From CAYVZZ01 sp964456185 (GTDB lineage Bacteria; Pseudomonadota; Gammaproteobacteria; Pseudomonadales; Alcanivoracaceae), in the NCBI GenBank assembly GCA_964456185.1, contig CAYVZZ010000002.1, forward strand, positions 1 through 55,802: 55,802 bases of DNA, written 5' to 3'. Within the stretch, counting starts at the first letter, position 1; each line of letters begins with the position of its first letter. The translations under genes and the position numbers were made by a program. The notes below the pieces were generated by a model. It was not told the origin of the DNA. It saw only the letters and a program-made list of their open reading frames with translations, and did not search any database. Shown one piece after another: positions 7,751 to 16,403 of this stretch.

Positions 7751-7779
7751 AGTATATAAACGAAATAAACGAAACACAA
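7751..7779 (-). promoter_or_regulatory. promoter with tandem repeats for the antitoxin-PIN toxin operon
   Basis: On the minus strand TTGTGT (7779-7774) and TATACT (7756-7751) are separated by exactly 17 bases. That spacer consists almost wholly of two tandem copies of the plus-strand 9-mer ATAAACGAA (7756-7764 and 7765-7773). A repressor bound there would block RNA polymerase, so these are good operator candidates for the HTH antitoxin. Confidence 0.55.
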
Positions 7780-7894
7780 ACAACGGCACTTCATCCCTGC
7801 TCATGCTGTATATTAAAGCAGGGAAAGCCGCATGGAATCACAACTTGTTGATATCTCTACCATACATGCTTTTTCGTCCGCTAGAGCTGGTGTA

Positions 7895-8323
7895 TCAAAT
7901 CGATAGCAACAACCTCGGGCAAGTGTCCTCCCCCACCCACACAATGGCGTTTTGCCCAAATTGCCTGCCAAGCGCTTCTGCTTCTTTTTGTGTGATGCCC
8001 AGCACCAAAAAGCTCGGCTCGCCCGGCCATTGGTGTTTAGGGTCTTGGCCAATGCCGTCAATAAAGGGGTAGCCCTGTGCTGCCAACTTATCTGCTAATT
8101 GTTGCTGTAGCTGCTGATTCTTTTCTGGCTCGGTTTGTTGGCTGGCAGGATTGCAGGCGGTGATGAAGGCTGCACTTTGCACGGCATGTTGCTGGTAAAG
8201 GCCAGCCAAGCCAGTATTCGGCTGGTCGATTAATAAGGTAATAGGTGGTTGGGTGTACACTTGATAGTGAGTTTCTTGGTAAGCCTTCACGAGATTGTCA
8301 GATAAGGAAGTGTTTTTAGCCAT
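7895..8323 (-). CDS. DUF3293 family protein
   Basis: A 142-residue cytosolic protein of the DUF3293 family: FITACNPASQ near residue 55, then N..LQQQLADKLAAQGYPFIDGIGQDP, W.GEPSFLVLGI and EAEALGRQFGQNAIVWV. The family is common in proteobacteria and has no established function. It is divergent from recC, with 123 bases between the two starts, so both promoters must lie at 8324-8446. Confidence 0.78.
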   Translation of the reverse strand: MAKNTSLSDNLVKAYQETHYQVYTQPPITLLIDQPNTGLAGLYQQHAVQSAAFITACNPASQQTEPEKNQQLQQQLADKLAAQGYPFIDGIGQDPKHQWPGEPSFLVLGITQKEAEALGRQFGQNAIVWVGEDTCPRLLLSI

Positions 8324-8446
8324 AAGCCTATTCCGTTTCGGTGTTTGCTTATGAGTATGTCATGTCGGGCTTGAGTCAACATTGCTTTTTATTGGCCGCC
8401 ATGAACAATACCAACAGGCCTCACAACAACGTTAACAAGGAATGCC

Positions 8447-11400
8447 ATGCAGCCGGGCTTTGCCATTATTTATGCTAATCAGCTGGAAACCTTAGCGGAA
8501 ATTGCCTTTAGCCGCTGCGATGCCGAGCCGCTGCCGCCTTTGGAAGAAGATATTGTGCTGGTGCAGTCGAATGGCATGGCCGATTGGTTGAAGCTGCAAC
8601 AAGCACAGCGCAATGGCATTAGTGCCAGTATGCGTTTTCCCATGCCGGCAAGTTTTTTATGGGAAATGTACCAACGGGTGTTGTCGCCAGAACTGCTGGG
8701 CACGCCTTCGCCGTTTAATAAAAGCAGCTTGCAGTGGCGCATTTTCCGTTTACTGCCGCAGCTGGTTGAACGCCCGGAGTTTGCCCGCCCCGCCGGTTTC
8801 CTGGCCGATGCCAATGACCTCACCAAACGCTTTCAGCTGGCGCGCAAGCTGGCCGATTTGCTCGACCAATATCAGCTGTATCGCAGTGACTGGCTGCTGC
8901 AATGGGAGGCAGGAAAACTGTGTAATTTGGGAGAAGACGAAGCTTGGCAGGCCAGCCTATGGCAAGCGTTAATTGCCGATATTCCCGCCGCCGAACGCCA
9001 GCGTTCACGGGCGCATTTGCATCGAGCGTTTATGCGTCAGGTAGAAAGCGGCCAAGCACAAGGCTTGCCCAAACGCATTATTTTGTTTGGCATCAGCTCT
9101 TTGCCCAAACAGCTGCTTGAGGCGCTATATGCGCTGTCGAATCATTGCCAGCTTTTATTACTGATGCTCAACCCGTCACAAGACTATTGGGCCAGTAAAG
9201 AAGCCGACGACACCCTGGCCAATCCATTACTAAACAACTGGGGCGCGCAGGGGCGTGATTTCATTCGTTTGCTGCTGGAATATGAGCCGCCAGAAAGCCA
9301 ACGCCTGCAAAGCATCGAGACCGAGATTTTCTTGCCCGCGGCCGAGGCCACACGCAGCGATTCCATTATCAGCGACATTCAGCAGGCCATTCTCGATAAC
9401 GCACCGACGGCGGCTGAAAAGCAGCCGTTACCGAACCACCCTGGCCTGACTTTTCTGCCCGCCTACAGCCGCCAGCGCGAGGTGGAAATCTTGCATGATA
9501 AGTTGCTGGCCTTATTCGCCGACCAGCCCGATTTACGCTATGGCGATGTGCTGGTGATGACCCCCAACATCGACCTCTACAGCGCCCATATCGAGGCAGT
9601 ATTCAACCGTTTTCCGCACCATGATAGTCGTCATCTGGACTATGCCATTAGCGACCGCCATCAAGTCACCGACAGCCCTTTGTTCATGGCGGTGAGCTAT
9701 TTGCTGGAGTTGCCCCATCAGCGTTTAACGCAAAGCGAACTGCAGGAACTATTGTCCCTTCCCAGCGTACAAGCGGTTTTCCAATTGGACGATGCCGCCT
9801 TGGAGCTGGTGGCTCGGTGGATTGAACAAAGCCATATTCGCTGGGGGCTAGACGGCTCACACAAAGCCAGCGCCTTTAATCTGCCCGATAACGCCTGCAA
9901 CACCTGGCGTGCCGGCATCGACCAATTGCTGGCCGGTTATTGCGCAGGCGACACGCCGCTTTGGGATGACCTGGCCAATGTCGACGAAGTCAGCGCCAAC
10001 CAAGGCGAGGCACTGGGACAATTAAGCCGCTTCATTGACCAGATTGATGCCTATCGTAAACGGCTGGCGCAGTCGCATACGCCCGCTGAATGGCAGGTGC
10101 TTTTCAGCCAATTACTTGAGGCGTTCTTTTTGCCCCAAGACAGCCACGACCGCGAGCTGCTCGCCAGCCTGCAACAAGCCTTAAACAGCTGGCAGGAAGA
10201 TTGCGCCCTGGCCGACTTTGACGCGCCCCTGCCCTTGGCGCAAGCACGCAGTGGCTGGCTCGACAAGGTGCAGCAAAGTGGTTTAAGCCAGCAATTGGCC
10301 TTCCGAGGCATTACCTTTTGCACGCTGATGCCCATGCGTGCCCTGCCATTCAAGCAGGTATTTTTATTGGGCATGGGTGACGGTGAATATCCGCGCGAAA
10401 CCGTGCAGCCCGATTTTGATTTAATGCAAAACGGTTACCGCCCCGGCGACCGCGACCGTCGCAACGACGACCAATACCTGTTTTTGGAAGCCCTGTTGAG
10501 TGTACGCGACAGCCTCACCATCAGTTGGGTAGGACACAATATTCGCAATAACGAAGCCATCCCTGCCTCGATTTTGGTTGAGCAAGTGCGCAACTATGTG
10601 GATGCCAATTGGACGGCGCCAGATGGCGGGAAAGCCAGCGATTACCTCACCGAAGAATTGCCCTTAGCGACTTTCAGCCGCCGTTATTTTGAAGCGGAAA
10701 ACACGCCGCCCACCTATAACAGTGAATGGTTCTCTCTGTATAACACCACGCCCGCGGCCGATAACCCCGCGCCATTTGCGCCCATTGAGTCGCCCAGCGA
10801 ATTGCATTTATCACAATGGGTGAGCTTATTACGTCAGCCGGTTAATGTGTTCTTCGAGCAACGCTTGCGTTGCCGCTTCGAAGATCTTGCGGAGCAAGGC
10901 GACGACACCGAGCCATTTGATCTGGACAACTTACAAGCCTGGCAGCTAAGGCAAACTTTTGTGGATCACCCCTCTGATGATTGGCCACAACTGGAACGCC
11001 GCCAACTGGCCAGTGGCGAGCTGCCTGCCGGGCACTTTGCCAGCCCTTATCTTAGCGAAGCAAAGCGCGTAGCGGGCGACATTCAAGGCCGCTTTCAGGC
11101 CAGTTGCGGCGCTGCCAAACGCCTGCCGCCGCAAACACTGAGCCTAACGGCAACCGCCGGAGAACACAGCGCCCAATGGGACGTCACTCTCGATAACCTC
11201 TGGCAGGCCGAAAGCAATGGGGAACGCTTTCTGGCGGACATGACTGCCAGCAACCTGAAAGCCAAGAAGAAACAGTGGCGCTACGACAAGCTCTGCAAAC
11301 ATTGGCTGAAACATTTGGCCGCACAAGCGGCGGGCTTGGCGTGGGACACCCACCTCGTCGGACGCGATGCCCAGGCGCACTTCACCGCCATTGATGCCGC

Positions 11401-11689
11401 CGAGGCTCAACAACAACTTAACGCCATTTACGCCATTTGGCTTGAAGCCTGCTCGCGCCCCTTGCCTGTTGGCCGCCAGGCCGCGTTAAGCTGGTTGGCC
11501 GGTGGCGACTATACCGATTGCCAAAAAGCCTTTGACAAGGATTATGAGGACGCCACCGTGCAACGCGCCTTTAGTGATTTCGATGATATCTGGCCAGGTG
11601 CCACCCAAGAACCACCTTTCGCTGCTTGGGCGCAGCACCTGTATGGCGCACTGTTTGCCACCTTGAACACCAAGGAGGACGCTGCATGA
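8447..11689 (+). CDS. recC: exodeoxyribonuclease V gamma subunit RecC
   Basis: RecC is the Chi-recognition and scaffold subunit of RecBCD, which unwinds and degrades double-strand DNA ends and loads RecA. The 1,080-residue product starts MQPGFAIIYANQLETLAEI, the conserved N-terminus of RecC, with AAGGA nine bases before the ATG. The inactive helicase-like domains are recognisable in DIVLVQSNGMADWLKLQ, FPMPASFLWEMYQ, TFLPAYSRQREVEILHD and LPFKQVFLLGMGDGEYPR. The stop overlaps the recB start (ATGA), so the genes are translationally coupled. Confidence 0.97.
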   Translation: MQPGFAIIYANQLETLAEIAFSRCDAEPLPPLEEDIVLVQSNGMADWLKLQQAQRNGISASMRFPMPASFLWEMYQRVLSPELLGTPSPFNKSSLQWRIFRLLPQLVERPEFARPAGFLADANDLTKRFQLARKLADLLDQYQLYRSDWLLQWEAGKLCNLGEDEAWQASLWQALIADIPAAERQRSRAHLHRAFMRQVESGQAQGLPKRIILFGISSLPKQLLEALYALSNHCQLLLLMLNPSQDYWASKEADDTLANPLLNNWGAQGRDFIRLLLEYEPPESQRLQSIETEIFLPAAEATRSDSIISDIQQAILDNAPTAAEKQPLPNHPGLTFLPAYSRQREVEILHDKLLALFADQPDLRYGDVLVMTPNIDLYSAHIEAVFNRFPHHDSRHLDYAISDRHQVTDSPLFMAVSYLLELPHQRLTQSELQELLSLPSVQAVFQLDDAALELVARWIEQSHIRWGLDGSHKASAFNLPDNACNTWRAGIDQLLAGYCAGDTPLWDDLANVDEVSANQGEALGQLSRFIDQIDAYRKRLAQSHTPAEWQVLFSQLLEAFFLPQDSHDRELLASLQQALNSWQEDCALADFDAPLPLAQARSGWLDKVQQSGLSQQLAFRGITFCTLMPMRALPFKQVFLLGMGDGEYPRETVQPDFDLMQNGYRPGDRDRRNDDQYLFLEALLSVRDSLTISWVGHNIRNNEAIPASILVEQVRNYVDANWTAPDGGKASDYLTEELPLATFSRRYFEAENTPPTYNSEWFSLYNTTPAADNPAPFAPIESPSELHLSQWVSLLRQPVNVFFEQRLRCRFEDLAEQGDDTEPFDLDNLQAWQLRQTFVDHPSDDWPQLERRQLASGELPAGHFASPYLSEAKRVAGDIQGRFQASCGAAKRLPPQTLSLTATAGEHSAQWDVTLDNLWQAESNGERFLADMTASNLKAKKKQWRYDKLCKHWLKHLAAQAAGLAWDTHLVGRDAQAHFTAIDAAEAQQQLNAIYAIWLEACSRPLPVGRQAALSWLAGGDYTDCQKAFDKDYEDATVQRAFSDFDDIWPGATQEPPFAAWAQHLYGALFATLNTKEDAA

Positions 11690-14600
11690 GCCAAGCGCCA
11701 CTCAACCCCTTCACGTTACCGCTGGATGGCAGCCGCTTGATTGAAGCCAGCGCTGGCACCGGTAAAACCTACACCCTGGCCGCGCTTTATGTGCGTTTGG
11801 TACTCGGCTTGGGCAGCACCGCCTTTGCAGACGGTTTGCCGCCCGAACAAATTTTAGTGCTCACCTTTACCCGCGCCGCTACCCGCGAATTGCGCCAACG
11901 CATTCGTGAACGCTTGGACGAAGCAGCTGCGGTGCTGAACCATGGCATATCGCCGCGTGACCCTTTTATGGAGGAGCTGCTTGCCGCCTGCGCCGACAAC
12001 CAACAGGCTCTGGCCAAACGCTGCACCGAGGCCGCTCGGCAAATGGACAAGGCGGGCATTTACACCATCCACAGTTTTTGTCAGCGGGTATTAAAACGTT
12101 TTGCCTTTGCCGCCCGGCAAACCTTTGAGCAGGAGCTGGAAACCGATACCGCCGGTTTAACCCAGCAAGCCTTTGACGACTACTGGCGGCAATTTATTCA
12201 GCAACAACCGGCAACGTTGGCAAACCAATTAAACAAAGAAGGCTTAAATACGCCTGCCCGTTTGAAAAACGCAGCAAATAATGAAATCGACACAAATGAA
12301 GCAACGGAACAACAGCCGCTGCCGGATGCCATCGGGCAGTTTGTTGCCGATTCACAAGTGCTCTCCCAGTTGGAAGACAAGGCAGTACGCGCCCTGCGGC
12401 AGGAGCAGCAACAATTAAATGATTGGCTGGATGCCATGCTGGCGGGTAAATACCTCAGCAAAAAAACCTGCACAGCCAAACGTCGCAAAATATTGAATGA
12501 TGCCATCGACACAGGGGATTTAAGCCGCGTCGAAGCCGTCTTCACCCCGACCGGTCTACGTTGGAACAAACACAAACAGCAAGACATCCCCGCCAATATC
12601 GAAGCGGCGTTAAATGAGCTAGCGGTGTATTTGGACGCCAAGGCCGAGATCACCTTCCCGCGCGAAGCACTACTCACCCATGCCGCTAACTGGACGGATG
12701 TGGAAATCGAGCGTCAGCTGGAAAGCCGCGCCCATATCACCTACGACAGCATGATTACCGCGCTGCAACGCGCACTGGAAAACAACCCGCAGCGCACTCT
12801 GGCCAACCAGTTATTTGACGCCTGGCCTTGCACCTTGATTGACGAGTTTCAGGATACCGACCCGGCGCAGTATGCCATCTTCCAGCATATCTACCGCGAC
12901 CGTGATGCCAGCGCTTACTTATGGCTGGTCATTGGCGACCCCAAGCAGGCCATTTATGGCTTCCGTGGTGCCGATATTGATATCTACATTGACGCCAAGG
13001 AAGCCATTGCGGAAAGCCACCGCCACACGCTGGGCACCAATTTCCGCTCCAGCCAAGGCATGGTAGATGCCACCAACTGTCTGTTTGATACATCTCCTTT
13101 AAGTGACACCGAGGCGGGAGTATTTGGCCACGAGCTGATTCCGTTTCAACCCGTGGCGGCCAATGGGCGCAACGAGATTTTCGAGATAGACGGCGAACCC
13201 GTGTCTCCCATGACGCTGGTGTATCCGCCTTTTGAATTGCAATCCACCGGGGCTTGTCAGGATGCACTGGCCGAGGTTTTTGCCAACCAAATTGCCGAAT
13301 TACTGGTGTTAGGAAAGCAAAATCGCGCAGGCTTTCGTGCGCTTAGCGATAACAGCTTTCGCCCCCTACGGCCGCAAGACATTACCCTGCTTGTGCGCAC
13401 CGGCAGTCAGGCTAAACGGCTGCAATCTGCATTGAGTCATCACAACATCAGCGCGGTATTTCTTTCTGACAAAACCAGCATTTATGCCAGCGATGAAGCA
13501 CAGGATTTATTGACCCTGCTGGAAGCTATCGCCCAACCGCATGATGCGCGGCTGATTCGCAATGCGCTGGTCACCCCTTTGCTGAACTATTCACTCGATG
13601 AATTAACGCAGCAGTTGGAAGACGACGCCCATTGGCAAACCCTGTTAACGCAATTTCGCGCCTTTCACGACCAGTGGCAATATCGCGGCGTGCTGGCCAT
13701 GCTGCACCAACTGGTGCACGAGCTGGATTTGCCGCAGCGACAAAAAGACGAACGCACCCTCACCAACCTGTTCCATCTGGCCGAGCTGCTGCAAGACGCC
13801 AGCCAGCAACTCGATGGCAAAGCCGCCCTCTTGCACTACTTTGCCACCGCCATCGTCGAGCAAACCAAAAGCAGCGACGACAGCCCCGAGTTGGCACCGC
13901 GTTTGGAAAGCGAGCGCGAGCGTTTAAGCATAGTGACACTGCATCAATCCAAAGGGTTGGAATATCCCTTAGTGATGATGCCCTTTGTCAGCATCGCGCC
14001 TGACCCCAAACTTGAAGATGATGTAAACGAATCCATGCGCCTACTGTATGTGGGCGTGACCCGCGCACGCCATGCCTGCTGGGTTGGTTTAGCACTTAAC
14101 AAGCGCGGCGCGGTGGGCAAAAGCGGTAAACACCAACTGGAGACCACCGCTATTGGCCGTTTGCTGTTTGGCGAAGCGCATATCAATGAAGAGGCCATGG
14201 ATGAACGCCTGGCCGCTCTAGCCGATGGACAGACCATCACCCTCGACCGTGAAGTGACCGACAACGCAATCAGTGCACCGGACGAAACCCGTCCTGCACT
14301 ATTAAGCGAAGCGCCCGAGCTGCCCACACGTCGCCCGCCCTACTGGCGAGTGACCAGCTATTCCGGCCTGTACCGCCAGCGCAGCAGCAGCCTGTTTCGT
14401 GCCGATTTGGAGCGGTTAGACGAAGAAGACGACAACGAAGCGGCTTCACAAATCACAACTAACAGCGGCATTCACGCGTTTGAACGCGGTGCGGCCGCGG
14501 GTAATTTGCTACACGCTTTGCTGGAAGCCGCCTTGCAACCGGATACACGCCAGCAGTTAATGGATGGCGACCAACCCAATCGCCAGAGTATTCAGCAATT

Positions 14601-15207
14601 AGTGGAACGTTTTTGCCGACAACCACAATGGCAAGACGCCCAACCGCTGCTGGCCGACTGGCTAGAGCAGCTGTTGTTTACGCCCCTGCGCTTGCCCGAA
14701 CAAACGGCACAATTAATACAACTCGACGCCCATCTCACCGAAGCAGAATTTTGGCTGCGCACCGACACGCTCGACACCACCGAGCTGGATGCCCTCGCCG
14801 CGCAATTATTGCCCGGCGAACGCCCCTTACTGGATGAAAAACGCCTAAGCGGCATGCTGAAAGGCTTTATCGACCTGCTGTTTTGTGTCGACGGGCGCTA
14901 CTACGTGCTGGACTACAAATCCAACTGGCTGGGGGCGAACGATACGGCCTATACCCAGGAAAATATGGCGCAGGCCATGTTGTCGCACCGCTATGAGCTG
15001 CAAGCATTAATTTACCAACAAGCCTTGCACCGGCTGCTGCAACGACGTCTACCTAATTACGACCCAGCACAGCATTTGGGCGGTGCTGTATATTTCTTCC
15101 TACGCGGCATCAATGCAGACAGCCAAGGATTATTTACCTTACCTGCCCAAGTGCAACTACTGGATGCCATGGAAACGACACTCAATCAACGACAACCTAC
15201 GGCATAA
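11686..15207 (+). CDS. recB: exodeoxyribonuclease V beta subunit RecB
   Basis: RecB is the 3'-5' helicase and only nuclease of RecBCD. The 1,173-residue protein has Walker A EASAGTGKT (residues 20-28), DEFQDTDP at about 386, LSIVTLHQSKGLEYPLV and LLYVGVTRARHA in the helicase core, and the nuclease motif GFIDLLF...YYVLDYKSNWLG at about 1060-1080, all near full E. coli length (1,180). The frame is open upstream to 11626, but the ATG at 11686 has AGGAGG just upstream and overlaps the recC stop by four bases. Confidence 0.97.
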   Translation: MSQAPLNPFTLPLDGSRLIEASAGTGKTYTLAALYVRLVLGLGSTAFADGLPPEQILVLTFTRAATRELRQRIRERLDEAAAVLNHGISPRDPFMEELLAACADNQQALAKRCTEAARQMDKAGIYTIHSFCQRVLKRFAFAARQTFEQELETDTAGLTQQAFDDYWRQFIQQQPATLANQLNKEGLNTPARLKNAANNEIDTNEATEQQPLPDAIGQFVADSQVLSQLEDKAVRALRQEQQQLNDWLDAMLAGKYLSKKTCTAKRRKILNDAIDTGDLSRVEAVFTPTGLRWNKHKQQDIPANIEAALNELAVYLDAKAEITFPREALLTHAANWTDVEIERQLESRAHITYDSMITALQRALENNPQRTLANQLFDAWPCTLIDEFQDTDPAQYAIFQHIYRDRDASAYLWLVIGDPKQAIYGFRGADIDIYIDAKEAIAESHRHTLGTNFRSSQGMVDATNCLFDTSPLSDTEAGVFGHELIPFQPVAANGRNEIFEIDGEPVSPMTLVYPPFELQSTGACQDALAEVFANQIAELLVLGKQNRAGFRALSDNSFRPLRPQDITLLVRTGSQAKRLQSALSHHNISAVFLSDKTSIYASDEAQDLLTLLEAIAQPHDARLIRNALVTPLLNYSLDELTQQLEDDAHWQTLLTQFRAFHDQWQYRGVLAMLHQLVHELDLPQRQKDERTLTNLFHLAELLQDASQQLDGKAALLHYFATAIVEQTKSSDDSPELAPRLESERERLSIVTLHQSKGLEYPLVMMPFVSIAPDPKLEDDVNESMRLLYVGVTRARHACWVGLALNKRGAVGKSGKHQLETTAIGRLLFGEAHINEEAMDERLAALADGQTITLDREVTDNAISAPDETRPALLSEAPELPTRRPPYWRVTSYSGLYRQRSSSLFRADLERLDEEDDNEAASQITTNSGIHAFERGAAAGNLLHALLEAALQPDTRQQLMDGDQPNRQSIQQLVERFCRQPQWQDAQPLLADWLEQLLFTPLRLPEQTAQLIQLDAHLTEAEFWLRTDTLDTTELDALAAQLLPGERPLLDEKRLSGMLKGFIDLLFCVDGRYYVLDYKSNWLGANDTAYTQENMAQAMLSHRYELQALIYQQALHRLLQRRLPNYDPAQHLGGAVYFFLRGINADSQGLFTLPAQVQLLDAMETTLNQRQPTA

Positions 15208-15328
15208 TCCCATTCTATTGTTCCATTTATTGAACACTGTTTCCTGATTATCCATCTTCTCAAGTGGCTGCTGGCTCATTACATTACACAGGTCACGAAA
15301 CATCACCCAAGGTAGTAAGGAATTTTTC

Positions 15329-15922
15329 ATGGACATTATTGATATTTTCAAACGACGTCGCACTCAATATGCTTTGGGCGACAACTTGCCGTTGTCACAA
15401 GACGAGACGGAAGCGCTGATCCGCTCGGCCGTACGCGAAGCTCCCTCGGCATTTAACTCGCAAAGCTCGCGTGTTGTCGTGTTGTTCAATGGCGAACATC
15501 AGAAGTTTTGGGATTTAGTGAAAGAGACGCTGCGAGCCATTGTGCCGGCAGAAAACTTTGCGCCAACTGATGCAAAAATTGACAGCTTTGCAGCCGGCGC
15601 AGGCACTGTGCTGTTTTTTGAAGATCAGAATGTCATAAAAGACTTGCAAGAAAAGTTTCCATTGTATGCCGACAAGTTCCCCGTGTTCTCGGATAACGCC
15701 GCCGGCATGGCACAATTTGCCGTATGGACAACATTAGCTCAGGCCGATATTGGTGCCAGCCTGCAGCATTATCATCCGCTAATTGATAATGAAGTTGCCA
15801 AAACATGGGGCTTGCCTGAAAGCTGGAAACTGTCAGCGCAGATGCCGTTTGGCTCTAACGAGCAGCCCATCGGTGATAAGGAATACATGGACGACCAGGA
15901 AAGATTCCGTTTATTCGCCTAA
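15329..15922 (+). CDS. nitroreductase family protein (Frm2/Hbn1-like)
   Basis: A 197-residue FMN-dependent oxidoreductase-like protein. RRTQYAL near the start, APSAFNSQSSRVVVL, and the C-terminal GASLQHYHPLID...WKLSAQMPFG match the short nitroreductases related to yeast Frm2/Hbn1, often annotated as fatty-acid-responsive. Substrate unknown. It lies between recB and recD, 121 bases after recB, with its own AAGGA site, and is followed by a hairpin, so it is probably an independent unit inserted in the rec cluster. Confidence 0.85.
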   Translation: MDIIDIFKRRRTQYALGDNLPLSQDETEALIRSAVREAPSAFNSQSSRVVVLFNGEHQKFWDLVKETLRAIVPAENFAPTDAKIDSFAAGAGTVLFFEDQNVIKDLQEKFPLYADKFPVFSDNAAGMAQFAVWTTLAQADIGASLQHYHPLIDNEVAKTWGLPESWKLSAQMPFGSNEQPIGDKEYMDDQERFRLFA

Positions 15923-15943
15923 CATCCTTTCAACCCGTCATTC

Positions 15944-15965
15944 GCAGGGAGCAGCCGCTCCCTGC
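15944..15965 (+). terminator. terminator-like hairpin after the nitroreductase gene
   Basis: Perfect 9-base stem GCAGGGAGC/GCTCCCTGC with loop AGCC, 22 bases after the stop codon. The following AACAATTT is a poor T-run, so termination may be partial. Confidence 0.5.
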
Positions 15966-16091
15966 AACAATTTATCGCCACCGCTTCACTTCACCGTATT
16001 TATAGATAAGATAGGTTAGCTGCGGTCGAATTTCGCCGCGCACGAAACCAACATTTAACGCCATAATACGAGAACAATACGTGAGGACACT

Positions 16092-16400
16092 ATGAGCGGA
16101 TCATCAGATAACGGAAAAACTATTGCCATTATCAGCTACATCACCTTGATTGGCTGGATTATTGCTTTAATTATGCACAGCAGCGATAAAACATCGCTTG
16201 GTGCGTTTCACCTTCGGCAAATGTTGGGGCTAATGATCGCTGCTGCCATTTTGCCGTGGATTCCCGTTGTGGGCTGGATCTTGTCCATCATCATCTTTAT
16301 TTTCTGGATTATGGGGCTGGTTAACGCCTGCCAGGGAGAAGCAAAGCCGCTGCCACTGATAGGCGATTTCTTCCAAAATATTTTCTCTTTCATCAAGTAA
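16092..16400 (+). CDS. small multi-pass membrane protein, DUF4870/Tic20-like
   Basis: A 102-residue protein with three to four predicted membrane segments: TIAIISYITLIGWIIALIM, then MLGLMIAAAILPWIPVVGWI running into LSIIIFIFWIMGLVNACQG. The motif SLGAFHLRQMLGL followed by the hydrophobic hairpin is typical of DUF4870/Tic20-like inner membrane proteins of unknown function. GAGGA precedes the ATG. Its stop is only three bases before recD, so recD translation may depend on it. Confidence 0.75.
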   Translation: MSGSSDNGKTIAIISYITLIGWIIALIMHSSDKTSLGAFHLRQMLGLMIAAAILPWIPVVGWILSIIIFIFWIMGLVNACQGEAKPLPLIGDFFQNIFSFIK

Positions 16401-16403
16401 CCT

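Noticed and set aside
1..8400. CRISPR repeat-spacer array
   Set aside because: No series of regularly spaced repeats was found; the paired GACG-loop hairpins at 3976-4009 differ in stem sequence and are not array repeats.
15208..15328. Possible insertion element splitting recB and recD
   Set aside because: No transposase, terminal inverted repeats or target duplication were seen around the nitroreductase and membrane-protein genes.
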